Position numbers and translations under genes: made by a program. This document shows, piece after piece, positions 1 to 5,397 of a DNA stretch of 5,397 nucleotides (its first letter is position 1; each line of letters opens with the position of its first letter). The notes below the pieces were generated by a model. It saw nothing but the letters and a program-made list of their open reading frames with translations, made no database searches and was not told the origin of the DNA. The DNA is taken from NCBI GenBank assembly GCA_041287495.1, contig JBEULE010000026.1:1-5397 (forward strand). Direction: 5' to 3'. This DNA comes from JAOABC01 sp041287495. GTDB lineage: Bacteria; Aquificota; Aquificia; Aquificales; Hydrogenothermaceae.

Positions 1-1111
1 TTTCAATTTCTTGGTTTAACTCCTCTTCTGTAACTTCTATACCTTCTTTATCTGCTATCTTTGTTAATACAAACATAACTCTTATATTGTTAATAGCTGT
101 TTTTGTAAGACCTTCCACTGCTGCTTCTATCATCTCTCTGTTTGGTTTTATACCATAACTTTCAAGTTGTTGTGCATATCTTGATGCAAGATTTTGAACT
201 TCTTTTTCTAACAGTGAATTTGGAACTGGGAAGTCATACTCTGATGCTATTTTATCAAGGATTTTCTGTTGGATATCCTGTTTTTTAAGTGCTTCAAGTT
301 GTTTTTGGATATCTTCTCTTATTTTTTGTTTTGCCTCTTCTGCAGTCTCTGCAAGTCCAATTGATTTGACAAATTCATCGTTAAACTCAGGTAAAACCTT
401 TTTCCTTACCTCTAATATCTCTATCTCTATCTTTGCTCTTCCTATCTCTTCTCCTTTTTCGTTATACAAAGGAGCATCTTCTATAACAACTGTATCTGTG
501 GCTTTTTTACCTTTTAAATGCTGTTCTATCTCCGGTCTTAACATTCCAGTTCCGATTATAACCTCAAGCTCATCTTCCTCTTCTTCACCAGATTTGGCTG
601 TTATATGGTATTTTATCTTTACTTGGTCTGTATCTTCTATTTCTTTGTCTGCTGTTTCATACCTTGCATTTCTCTCTAATAGATTCTTTATATACTTTTC
701 TACATCTTCATATTTGACTTCTGTTTTTATTGTTTCTACTTCTATACCTTCGTACGGTTTTAGCTCAAACTCTGGGGCAACTTCAAAGCTAACTTTAAAA
801 GTTAGCTTCTCCTCTCCTTCAAGTTCAACTTCACCAAAGTATATTTCCTGTATCACAGGTTTTAGATTTTCTTTCTCTAAAATCTCGTTTAGATATCTGT
901 TTACATAGTTTCTAGCAACTTCCTCTTTTATTGCATCTCTGTATTTTGCTTTTATCAGATTCCTTGGTGCATGTCCTTTTCTAAAACCTTTAATATCGGC
1001 AACTTTAGCTATCTCTGATATAACTTCGTTTGTGATACTTTTTACTTTGTCACCTTCATCGGTAATAATTAGAGTCCTGATAAGGTCTTGTGATTCCACC
1101 ACTACGTTCAT
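1..1111 (-). CDS. tig: Trigger factor, ribosome-associated chaperone (C-terminus cut by window edge)
   Basis: Trigger factor binds the ribosome near the peptide exit tunnel (protein L23) and shields nascent cytosolic chains. The visible 370 codons begin MNVVVESQDL. The N-terminal ribosome-binding domain (about 1-115) carries the signature GFRKGHAP at 42-49, close to the family GFRKGKxP loop. A central FKBP-like domain (about 155-238) is followed by LPEFNDEFVKSIG (240-252), typical of the start of the C-terminal chaperone arms. The helical arm region continues to the window edge, and the family is usually around 430 residues, so some 50-80 residues are probably missing. The ATG at 1111-1109 is preceded by AGGAG eight bases upstream. 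The FKBP domain looks eroded: the usual IPGFE is LRPEIE (191-196) and the segment around the first active-site loop is short, so prolyl isomerase activity is doubtful. Transcribed divergently from carA. Identification is firm. Confidence 0.96.
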   Translation of the reverse strand, partial: MNVVVESQDLIRTLIITDEGDKVKSITNEVISEIAKVADIKGFRKGHAPRNLIKAKYRDAIKEEVARNYVNRYLNEILEKENLKPVIQEIYFGEVELEGEEKLTFKVSFEVAPEFELKPYEGIEVETIKTEVKYEDVEKYIKNLLERNARYETADKEIEDTDQVKIKYHITAKSGEEEEDELEVIIGTGMLRPEIEQHLKGKKATDTVVIEDAPLYNEKGEEIGRAKIEIEILEVRKKVLPEFNDEFVKSIGLAETAEEAKQKIREDIQKQLEALKKQDIQQKILDKIASEYDFPVPNSLLEKEVQNLASRYAQQLESYGIKPNREMIEAAVEGLTKTAINNIRVMFVLTKIADKEGIEVTEEELNQEIE

Positions 1112-1133
1112 TCACTTCTCTCCTTTAATTTTT

Positions 1134-1164
1134 TTGTCAAGCTAAATTAATATTTTATTATAAA
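1134..1164 (+). promoter_or_regulatory. Candidate promoter for the carA operon
   Basis: TTGTCA (1134-1139, one mismatch to TTGACA) is followed after a long 19-base spacer by TATAAA (1159-1164, one mismatch to TATAAT). It would start transcription near 1171 and leave a leader of about 58 bases. It lies back to back with the tig promoter candidate, so the two would compete for polymerase. TAAAAT at 1194-1199 is an alternative -10 without a recognisable -35. No attenuator-like hairpin plus T-run, and no riboswitch fold, is visible before carA. Confidence 0.25.
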
Positions 1165-1180
1165 AATATAAATCTAACAA
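1152..1180 (-). promoter_or_regulatory. Candidate sigma-70-type promoter for tig
   Basis: On the minus strand, TTGTTA (1180-1175) is separated by 17 bases from TAAAAT (1157-1152). These differ from the TTGACA/TATAAT consensus at two positions and one position. A start near 1145 would give a leader of roughly 35 bases containing the AGGAG ribosome site. A perfect TATAAT (1162-1157) overlaps but has no good -35 at normal spacing. In such AT-rich DNA chance matches are common, so this is tentative. Confidence 0.35.
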
Positions 1181-1217
1181 GAAGCATTTAAGGTAAAATA
1201 TTATGAAGATTTCTTTC

Positions 1218-1221
1218 GAGG
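1218..1221 (+). promoter_or_regulatory. Ribosome binding site of carA
   Basis: GAGG followed by a 7-base spacer precedes the ATG at 1229. This supports that ATG over the ATG at 1203, which is in a different frame and opens a 61-codon reading frame without CarA-like sequence. Confidence 0.65.
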
Positions 1222-1228
1222 TTTATAT

Positions 1229-2362
1229 ATGGAAAGAGCTATACTTGCCCTTGAAGATGGTCACTTTTTCTATGGATATGCTTTCTCTGGATTTAGAAAA
1301 AGGGAAACTGGGGGAGAAGTTATTTTTAACACTTCAATTACCGGCTATCAGGAAATACTTACAGACCCATCCTACAAAGGTCAGATAGTAGTGATGACAC
1401 CTTCACAGGTAGGAAACTACGGAATAAACCTTGAAGATAACCAGTCAGAGAGAGTTTGGGTTAATGGATTTGTTTTAAAAGATATTCCAAATGTATATTC
1501 AAATTATAGAGCTGTGAAAAGTCTTCAGGAATATCTTGAAGAGAATGATGTTATAGGAATATGTGGTGTAGATACAAGGGCTGTTGTAAAGATACTTAGA
1601 AATTATGGAGTTATGAAAGGTTATATAGGGATAGGGGATATATCTCCACAGGAAGCTGTAAGAAGAGCAAGGACTATTCCAGATATATCTGAACTTAACC
1701 TTGTTGCAGAGGTGTCAAAAAAGGAAGTTTACAGATGGACTGAAAAAAGTTGGAGATGGCCTATTGGGTATCAAACCCAGACAGAGTTTAAATACAAAGT
1801 TGCGGTAATAGATTACGGAGTAAAGAGAGATATACTTAGGTTGTTGGCAGATAGAGGGTTAGAACTTATATGTTTTCCTCATAATGTATCAGCAGAAGAG
1901 GTGCTATCCATAAAGCCGGATGGGATATTCTTATCAAATGGACCTGGAGACCCAGCAACTCTCAAATATCAGATAGACCAGATAAAAAAGCTTATAGCAA
2001 AAGAGATACCTATCTTTGGTATATGTTTGGGACATCAGCTACTCTCATGGGCTTTTGGAGGTAGAACTTACAAACTTGAATTTGGACATCATGGAGGAAA
2101 CCATCCAGTAAAAAATCTTAAAACTGGAAAGGTTGAGATAACAGCTCAAAACCATAACTACGCAACAGATGAATCTAAACTTACAGCAGATATAGAGATA
2201 ACCCATATAAACTTAAACGATAACACAGTTGAAGGTATGAGACATAGAAACTATCCTGTTTTTTCCATTCAGTATCACCCAGAAGCAGCACCAGGTCCCC
2301 ACGACTCTTTCTATGTGTTTGATGAGTTTTTAAAGTTAATAGAGGAATGTAAAATTGAATAA
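1229..2362 (+). CDS. carA: Carbamoyl-phosphate synthetase small (glutaminase) subunit
   Basis: CarA hydrolyses glutamine and passes ammonia through a tunnel to the CarB subunit, which makes carbamoyl phosphate for arginine and pyrimidine synthesis in the cytoplasm. The 377 residues match the usual full length of about 370-390. The N-terminal CPSase small-chain domain (about 1-150) shows VIFNTSITGYQEILTDPSY (31-49), VGNYGIN (61-67) and GVDTRAVV (113-120). A class I glutamine amidotransferase domain (about 190-375) follows, with NGPGDP (237-242), the nucleophile elbow GICLGHQ (264-270, Cys266), GHHGGNHPV (286-294) and the His350/Glu352 pair in HPEAAPGP, so the catalytic triad is complete. The start ATG has GAGG seven bases upstream, and the protein begins directly with the family's first beta strand. 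It is the first gene of a four-gene run, overlapping the next gene by 8 bp. carB is not in the window, and no pyrimidine- or arginine-responsive leader is visible. Confidence 0.98.
   Translation: MERAILALEDGHFFYGYAFSGFRKRETGGEVIFNTSITGYQEILTDPSYKGQIVVMTPSQVGNYGINLEDNQSERVWVNGFVLKDIPNVYSNYRAVKSLQEYLEENDVIGICGVDTRAVVKILRNYGVMKGYIGIGDISPQEAVRRARTIPDISELNLVAEVSKKEVYRWTEKSWRWPIGYQTQTEFKYKVAVIDYGVKRDILRLLADRGLELICFPHNVSAEEVLSIKPDGIFLSNGPGDPATLKYQIDQIKKLIAKEIPIFGICLGHQLLSWAFGGRTYKLEFGHHGGNHPVKNLKTGKVEITAQNHNYATDESKLTADIEITHINLNDNTVEGMRHRNYPVFSIQYHPEAAPGPHDSFYVFDEFLKLIEECKIE
2341..2346 (+). promoter_or_regulatory. Ribosome binding site deciding the TTG start of the CDF gene
   Basis: AGAGGA lies inside the end of carA, with an 8-base spacer to the TTG at 2355. 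An in-frame TAG at 2340-2342 closes the frame upstream, and no ATG, GTG or other TTG occurs in frame between that stop and the first membrane helix. The TTG is therefore effectively the only possible start. Confidence 0.7.
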
Positions 2363-3551
2363 CCACAGAGAAAAGGAAAGATGGATATTAGGGTCTCTCC
2401 TACTTAATCTCTTTCTGTCTTTACTTAAGCTAATATTTGCCGTTATCACAGGTTCATTAGCTTTAATAGCAGAAGTTATACATTCATTTTCTGACCTTGC
2501 AGCATCTGTTATATCACTTATAGGTGTAAAACTATCAGAAAAGAGACTAAAGAGTTTTCCATACGGTCTTTATAAACTTGAGAATATGGTAGCTATAATA
2601 ATAGCCTTCTTTCTATTTTTTGCATCTTACGAGATTATAAAAGAGGTTATTTTTAACAATGAGAAGAGAGAGATAAAAAATCCAGAGTTTGCTGTAGTTG
2701 TTATCTTAATAGCTATGGTTCTTACATTTACTTACTCCTATCTTGAAAAAAGAGCTGGAGACAGATTAAATTCCCCTGCCTTAGTAGCAGATGCAAAACA
2801 TATATGGGCAGATTTTCTCTCATCTACTATAGTTTTAATAGGTTTAGTAGGTGTTATGTTAGGTTTTCATAATGTTGATAAATACGCTGCTGGTATTGTA
2901 TCTCTTTTCATACTTCACAGTGGATATGAGATATTTAAAGAAGGTATAAAAGTTTTACTTGATGTTTCTTTAAGTCAAGAAGATATAGAAAAGATAAAAG
3001 TCATACTTTCAAAAAATCCTTATGTAGAAAAGGTAAAAATCATAAGAGGTAGAGTTGCAGGAAGTTATAAATTCATAGAGATTGAGATTTTACTTAAAAA
3101 TTTGGGATTAAGGGAAGCACATAGTATAGTAGATTCCCTTGCGGAAAGTATAAAAGAGGAAGTTCAGAATGTTGACTCTGTATTTATCCATTATGAGCCG
3201 GTAAGACAACAGGGATTAAGAATAGCTGTTTTAACGGATGGGAATGATAGTATAAAAGATTTCTCATCTGCCACAGAGGTTATTATTATAGACATAAAGG
3301 ACAGTAATAAAATGAATGTTATCACAAAAATAGATGTTAAAAGTGATGAGAGAGAGATAGGTAAAGTACTATCTGATAAAAGTGTTGACATTGTTGTAAC
3401 GAAAAATCATCCAGAAGATTTTCAAGTCAGATTCTTAATATCAAAGGCAGGGATATTAGTATGGGAAACAAAGGAAGATAAATTTGAAAAAGCTGTTGAC
3501 GAAGTTGTAAAATCTTGGAGTAAATTTATAAAAAGTGAGGGAGAGATATGA
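2355..3551 (+). CDS. CDF-family divalent metal efflux transporter with C-terminal NifX/FeMo-Co-like domain
   Basis: Inner-membrane cation diffusion facilitator, probably exporting Zn2+ or a similar metal (Fe, Co, Cd, Ni possible) by proton antiport. Six membrane segments lie at roughly 11-34, 37-59, 77-100, 111-129, 147-170 and 175-192. HSFSD in helix 2 (His43, Asp47) and HIWAD in helix 5 (His149, Asp153) form the expected tetrahedral transport site; the 2-His/2-Asp set is usual in zinc-type CDFs. The cytoplasmic dimerisation domain (about 205-283) keeps His256 (in EAHSIVD) and His279 (in FIHYEP), which are metal-site positions in this family. CDFs normally end near 290-300 residues. This one runs on to 398 with a segment starting LRIAVLTDG (288-296) that resembles NifX/MTH1175-type dinitrogenase cofactor domains. 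It uses a TTG start, overlaps carA by 8 bp, and shares ATGA with the usp gene, so coupled translation is likely. The CDF call is firm; the metal and the role of the tail are inferred. Confidence 0.93.
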   Translation: MNNHREKERWILGSLLLNLFLSLLKLIFAVITGSLALIAEVIHSFSDLAASVISLIGVKLSEKRLKSFPYGLYKLENMVAIIIAFFLFFASYEIIKEVIFNNEKREIKNPEFAVVVILIAMVLTFTYSYLEKRAGDRLNSPALVADAKHIWADFLSSTIVLIGLVGVMLGFHNVDKYAAGIVSLFILHSGYEIFKEGIKVLLDVSLSQEDIEKIKVILSKNPYVEKVKIIRGRVAGSYKFIEIEILLKNLGLREAHSIVDSLAESIKEEVQNVDSVFIHYEPVRQQGLRIAVLTDGNDSIKDFSSATEVIIIDIKDSNKMNVITKIDVKSDEREIGKVLSDKSVDIVVTKNHPEDFQVRFLISKAGILVWETKEDKFEKAVDEVVKSWSKFIKSEGEI

Positions 3552-4396
3552 TAGGAAGAATTTTAGTAGGGATAGATGGTTCAAAAGCTTCAAAGATAGC
3601 TGCTGAATATGGTTTTTATCTATCAAAGGCTTTAAAGAGACCGGTTGTAGGGATAAATATAGTTGATATCAGACTTCTTGAAGGACCATTTATGGCAGAT
3701 ATAGCTGGAGGATTAGGATTTACTACTTATGCCGATTTTACTGTGAAGATAAGGGAGGTCCTCGAAGAAAGAAGTCAAGCAATATTAGATGAATTTACTG
3801 CAGAATGTAGGCAAGCTCAGGCAGATTGTAGCATAGCCCAAGCTTACGGTATTCCGGAATATGAGATAGTTCAGATGGTAGACCCGGAAGATTTAATTAT
3901 TGTAGGGAAAAAAGGAGAACACTCTGATATAATGAAATCTCTAATTGGTTCCACTGCTGAGAAGATAGCAAGAAGAGCAACCTGTCCTGTTATGATAACA
4001 CCTATAGGAGAATTTAAACCTATCAAAAATATCCTTGTATGCTTTGACGGAAGGGAAAAATCTGTTCACGGACTTGATTTTGCTAAACATCTCTCTGAGA
4101 AACTTAATGCAGATATAAAAGTTATATCAGTTTTTGAAGATATGGTAGAAGATGCAGAGAAAGTAAAAGAATTTAAGGAAAGAGTTAAAGCAATAGTTGA
4201 AAAAGATGTAGAGTTTATAGATAAGTATGGGCTTGCAGAAGAACAGATAGAGAACTTTATAAAATCAAACAAAGATGTGTTAAATCTTGTAGTATTGGGA
4301 GCTTACGGTGATAGTTATGTAAAAGAAATTATTCTTGGAAGTACCACCTCTTATATCACAGCTATCTCTCCTATTCCTGTAATACTCGTAAAATAA
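3548..4396 (+). CDS. Tandem-domain universal stress protein (UspA family)
   Basis: Cytoplasmic protein with two UspA folds in one chain (about 1-152 and 158-282), a form that folds on itself like a Usp dimer. Each domain begins with the usual strand and acidic residue: ILVGIDGS (Asp10) and ILVCFDGR (Asp167). The second domain has the textbook nucleotide motif G-2x-G-9x-G-S (Gly251, Gly254, Gly264, Ser265), so ATP binding is likely there. The first has GKKG (120-123) with ten rather than nine residues before Gly134-Ser135, a divergent loop that may bind nucleotide less well or differently. Usp proteins typically act in stress survival or as regulators of partner proteins; no specific partner can be read from the sequence. 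Its ATG overlaps the CDF stop by 4 bp, with a GAGGGAG ribosome site just upstream, so it is translated together with the transporter and may modulate it. tyrA follows after 9 bp. The family call is firm, the function unknown. Confidence 0.93.
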   Translation: MIGRILVGIDGSKASKIAAEYGFYLSKALKRPVVGINIVDIRLLEGPFMADIAGGLGFTTYADFTVKIREVLEERSQAILDEFTAECRQAQADCSIAQAYGIPEYEIVQMVDPEDLIIVGKKGEHSDIMKSLIGSTAEKIARRATCPVMITPIGEFKPIKNILVCFDGREKSVHGLDFAKHLSEKLNADIKVISVFEDMVEDAEKVKEFKERVKAIVEKDVEFIDKYGLAEEQIENFIKSNKDVLNLVVLGAYGDSYVKEIILGSTTSYITAISPIPVILVK

Positions 4397-4405
4397 AGGA
4401 GAGTA

Positions 4406-5278
4406 ATGGAAAAGGATTTTGGCGGATTTAAAGGTATTCTCATTATAGGACTTGGCTTAATAGGAGGTTCGTTAGCCTTAGCTTTAAAGGAAGATGGCTT
4501 TAAGGGAAAAATCTATGGATTAGATTTAAATTCAGACAGAGTTCAAACCGGACTTAAAATGAAAGTTATAGATGAAGGATATACAGATATTAGAAATATT
4601 CCTTGGCAAAATACTGACCTTGTAGTTATCTCAACTCCAGTTAAAACATTTGAGAGTATAGCCAGAAGTATAAAAGATTTTCTAAAAGAAGAGACCATAG
4701 TTTCAGATGTTGGAAGTGTTAAAGGAAATATTGTTTTAAGGCTTTACGATATTCTGAAACCAAATCTCTTTGTAGGAGTTCATCCTATAGCAGGTACAGA
4801 GAAGGAAGGTATAGAGAATGCCAAATCTGGACTTTTTAAAAATGCAAGATTAATACTTACACCTGTTGGAGATGATAAAGAGAAAATAGAGAAAGTTGAA
4901 AAGTTATGGAAAGATATAGGAAGTAAGACAGAGATAATGGACCCTCACCTACACGACTTTGTTTTTGCAAGTGTATCTCATCTACCCCATGCAATAGCTT
5001 TTGCTTTGGTAGATAGCTTAATAGAGTTATCAAAACAGTCAGGAATAGATCTGTTTAAATATCCTGGAGGTGGTTTCAAAGATTTTACAAGAATAGCAGC
5101 AAGCTCTCCAGTAATCTGGAAAGATATATTTTTAGAAAATAAATCAAACGTATTGAAAACAATTGAAATTTTTCAACAATCTCTAAACAGATTAAAAGAG
5201 GCAATAGAAAGAGAAGATGAAAAAAAGATATTAGATATACTCTCAGAAAGTAGAGAAAAGAGGTTATCTTTGGAATAA
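4406..5278 (+). CDS. tyrA: Prephenate dehydrogenase (tyrosine biosynthesis)
   Basis: TyrA oxidatively decarboxylates prephenate to 4-hydroxyphenylpyruvate, the step before tyrosine; arogenate as substrate cannot be excluded. The 290 residues are the usual size for a monofunctional enzyme. There is no chorismate mutase domain in front and no ACT domain behind. The N-terminal Rossmann domain (about 10-150) has GLGLIGGS (15-22) and Asp40 at the end of the second strand (IYGLD), which favours NAD+ over NADP+. Family motifs are SDVGSVKG (100-107), HPIAGTE (126-132, with the probable catalytic His126), SHLPHAIAFAL (191-201) and FKDFTRIAASSP (224-235), whose Arg229 fits the conserved substrate-binding arginine. 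The helical C-terminal dimerisation domain is complete. The ATG follows AAAGGAG with only about 4 bases of spacing, and no alternative start exists before the nucleotide-binding strand. It is the last gene of the carA run, 9 bp after usp. No visible feature points to tyrosine feedback control. Confidence 0.95.
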   Translation: MEKDFGGFKGILIIGLGLIGGSLALALKEDGFKGKIYGLDLNSDRVQTGLKMKVIDEGYTDIRNIPWQNTDLVVISTPVKTFESIARSIKDFLKEETIVSDVGSVKGNIVLRLYDILKPNLFVGVHPIAGTEKEGIENAKSGLFKNARLILTPVGDDKEKIEKVEKLWKDIGSKTEIMDPHLHDFVFASVSHLPHAIAFALVDSLIELSKQSGIDLFKYPGGGFKDFTRIAASSPVIWKDIFLENKSNVLKTIEIFQQSLNRLKEAIEREDEKKILDILSESREKRLSLE

Positions 5279-5284
5279 AGATAT

Positions 5285-5304
5285 AGAATATTATGTAATA
5301 TTTT
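5285..5304. repeat. AT-only inverted repeat just after tyrA
   Basis: AATATTA (5287-5293) and TAATATT (5296-5302) are perfect inverted arms around TG; read as RNA this is a 6-bp stem with a 4-base loop, followed by four T. It lies 9 bases after the tyrA stop, where an operon terminator would be expected. The stem is entirely A/T and the T-run short, so it would be a very weak intrinsic terminator. It could equally be a protein site or chance in AT-rich DNA. Confidence 0.3.
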
Positions 5305-5337
5305 CACTATAAAAATATATGGAAAATAATTTTCTGT

Positions 5338-5346
5338 TGTTATAAA
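5338..5346 (+). promoter_or_regulatory. Candidate extended -10 promoter element of the last gene
   Basis: TG-T-TATAAA is an extended -10 pattern (TGn before a TATAAT-like hexamer with one mismatch). No convincing -35 lies 16-18 bases upstream. A start near 5353 would give a leader of about 31 bases containing the AGGAGG ribosome site. Confidence 0.35.
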
Positions 5347-5365
5347 ATAAAACGGTGTTTTATTT
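5345..5365. repeat. Perfect 9-bp inverted repeat, possible operator
   Basis: AAATAAAAC (5345-5353) and GTTTTATTT (5357-5365) are exact reverse complements separated by GGT. The repeat overlaps the last base or two of the candidate -10 element and the predicted start point, and ends six bases before the AGGAGG ribosome site. That position suits a repressor operator. If transcription starts upstream, it would instead form a 9-bp leader hairpin close to the ribosome site. A terminator is less likely because the stem has a single G-C pair. Confidence 0.5.
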
Positions 5366-5371
5366 AACCAT

Positions 5372-5377
5372 AGGAGG
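5372..5377 (+). promoter_or_regulatory. Strong ribosome binding site of the last gene
   Basis: AGGAGG, a full Shine-Dalgarno core, stands six bases before the ATG at 5384. It is the strongest such site in the window and suggests an efficiently translated gene. Confidence 0.75.
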
Positions 5378-5383
5378 CTGAAT

Positions 5384-5397
5384 ATGCTTAGTTATGA
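5384..5397 (+). CDS. Start of an unidentified gene, cut by window edge
   Basis: Only M-L-S-Y and two bases of a fifth codon (GA) are visible, so the product cannot be identified. The call rests on the AGGAGG ribosome site at ideal spacing and the 105-bp spacer with promoter-like elements after tyrA. Its own candidate promoter and the preceding palindrome suggest that it begins a separate transcription unit rather than continuing the carA operon, though read-through is possible because no strong terminator separates them. Confidence 0.65.

Noticed and set aside
366..908. Plus-strand 180-codon open frame, very Ser/Phe/Ile-rich
   Set aside because: It lies wholly antisense to tig, whose minus-strand frame reads as a clear trigger factor. 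The composition is what reversed Glu/Lys-rich coding DNA produces.
1112..1140. Perfect TTGACA on the minus strand (1140-1135) as a -35 of tig
   Set aside because: A -10 at 16-18 bases would fall at the start codon, where the sequence is not -10-like, and would leave no leader for the AGGAG site.
1151..1168. Imperfect inverted repeat TATTTTA / TAAAAATA between tig and carA
   Set aside because: The arms match only with a bulge and are pure A/T in an A/T-only stretch; chance is the simpler explanation.
1203..1388. 61-codon frame starting upstream of carA, with AAGG nine bases before its ATG
   Set aside because: Considered as a leader peptide, but most of it overlaps the conserved start of carA in another frame and shows no known peptide features. 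carA has its own ribosome site.
2181..2366. Minus-strand 61-codon frame over the carA end
   Set aside because: It is antisense to the catalytic His/Glu region of carA; a shadow.
3191..3391. Minus-strand 66-codon hydrophobic frame
   Set aside because: It is antisense to the NifX-like tail of the CDF gene, with no ribosome site seen. The hydrophobicity comes from complementing charged codons.
4066..4272. Minus-strand 68-codon Ser-rich frame
   Set aside because: It is antisense to the second Usp domain; a shadow.
5345..5365. Inverted repeat read as the terminator of the carA operon
   Set aside because: The stem has one G-C pair, there is no T-run after the right arm, and it sits directly against the next gene's ribosome site.

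Overview
The window is AT-rich and gene-dense. Its proteins are clearly bacterial, lysine/glutamate/isoleucine-rich, and use many AGA and ATA codons. This composition, together with a mixed-function operon of the type found in Aquificota, suggests a thermophilic member of that phylum, perhaps Hydrogenothermaceae (Sulfurihydrogenibium/Persephonella-like). The placement is an inference from style and composition, with moderate confidence.

Layout: (1) Positions 1-1111, minus strand: tig, the ribosome-associated chaperone trigger factor. Its C-terminus runs off the left edge, and its central FKBP-like domain is degenerate. (2) Positions 1112-1228: a 117-bp, very AT-rich divergent intergenic region that must carry the promoters of tig and of the rightward operon. 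(3) Positions 1229-5278, plus strand: four tightly packed genes that look like one transcript. They are carA (glutaminase subunit of carbamoyl-phosphate synthetase), a CDF metal-efflux transporter with an extra C-terminal NifX/FeMo-Co-type domain, a tandem-domain universal stress protein, and tyrA (prephenate dehydrogenase). The junctions are an 8-bp overlap, a 4-bp ATGA overlap and a 9-bp gap, which points to translational coupling. (4) Positions 5279-5383: an AT-rich spacer with two inverted repeats, an extended -10-like element and a strong Shine-Dalgarno sequence, leading into a new gene of which only the first four complete codons are visible.

Functionally, the operon joins two unrelated biosynthetic enzymes (arginine/pyrimidine and tyrosine supply) with a metal exporter and a nucleotide-binding stress protein. 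carB is not in the window. The most distinctive features are the CDF-NifX-like fusion and its translational coupling to a Usp protein, and the perfect 9-bp inverted repeat placed like an operator before the last gene. No RNA genes, mobile elements, CRISPR arrays or clear GC-rich terminators were seen. No stretch longer than 300 bases lacks a gene.
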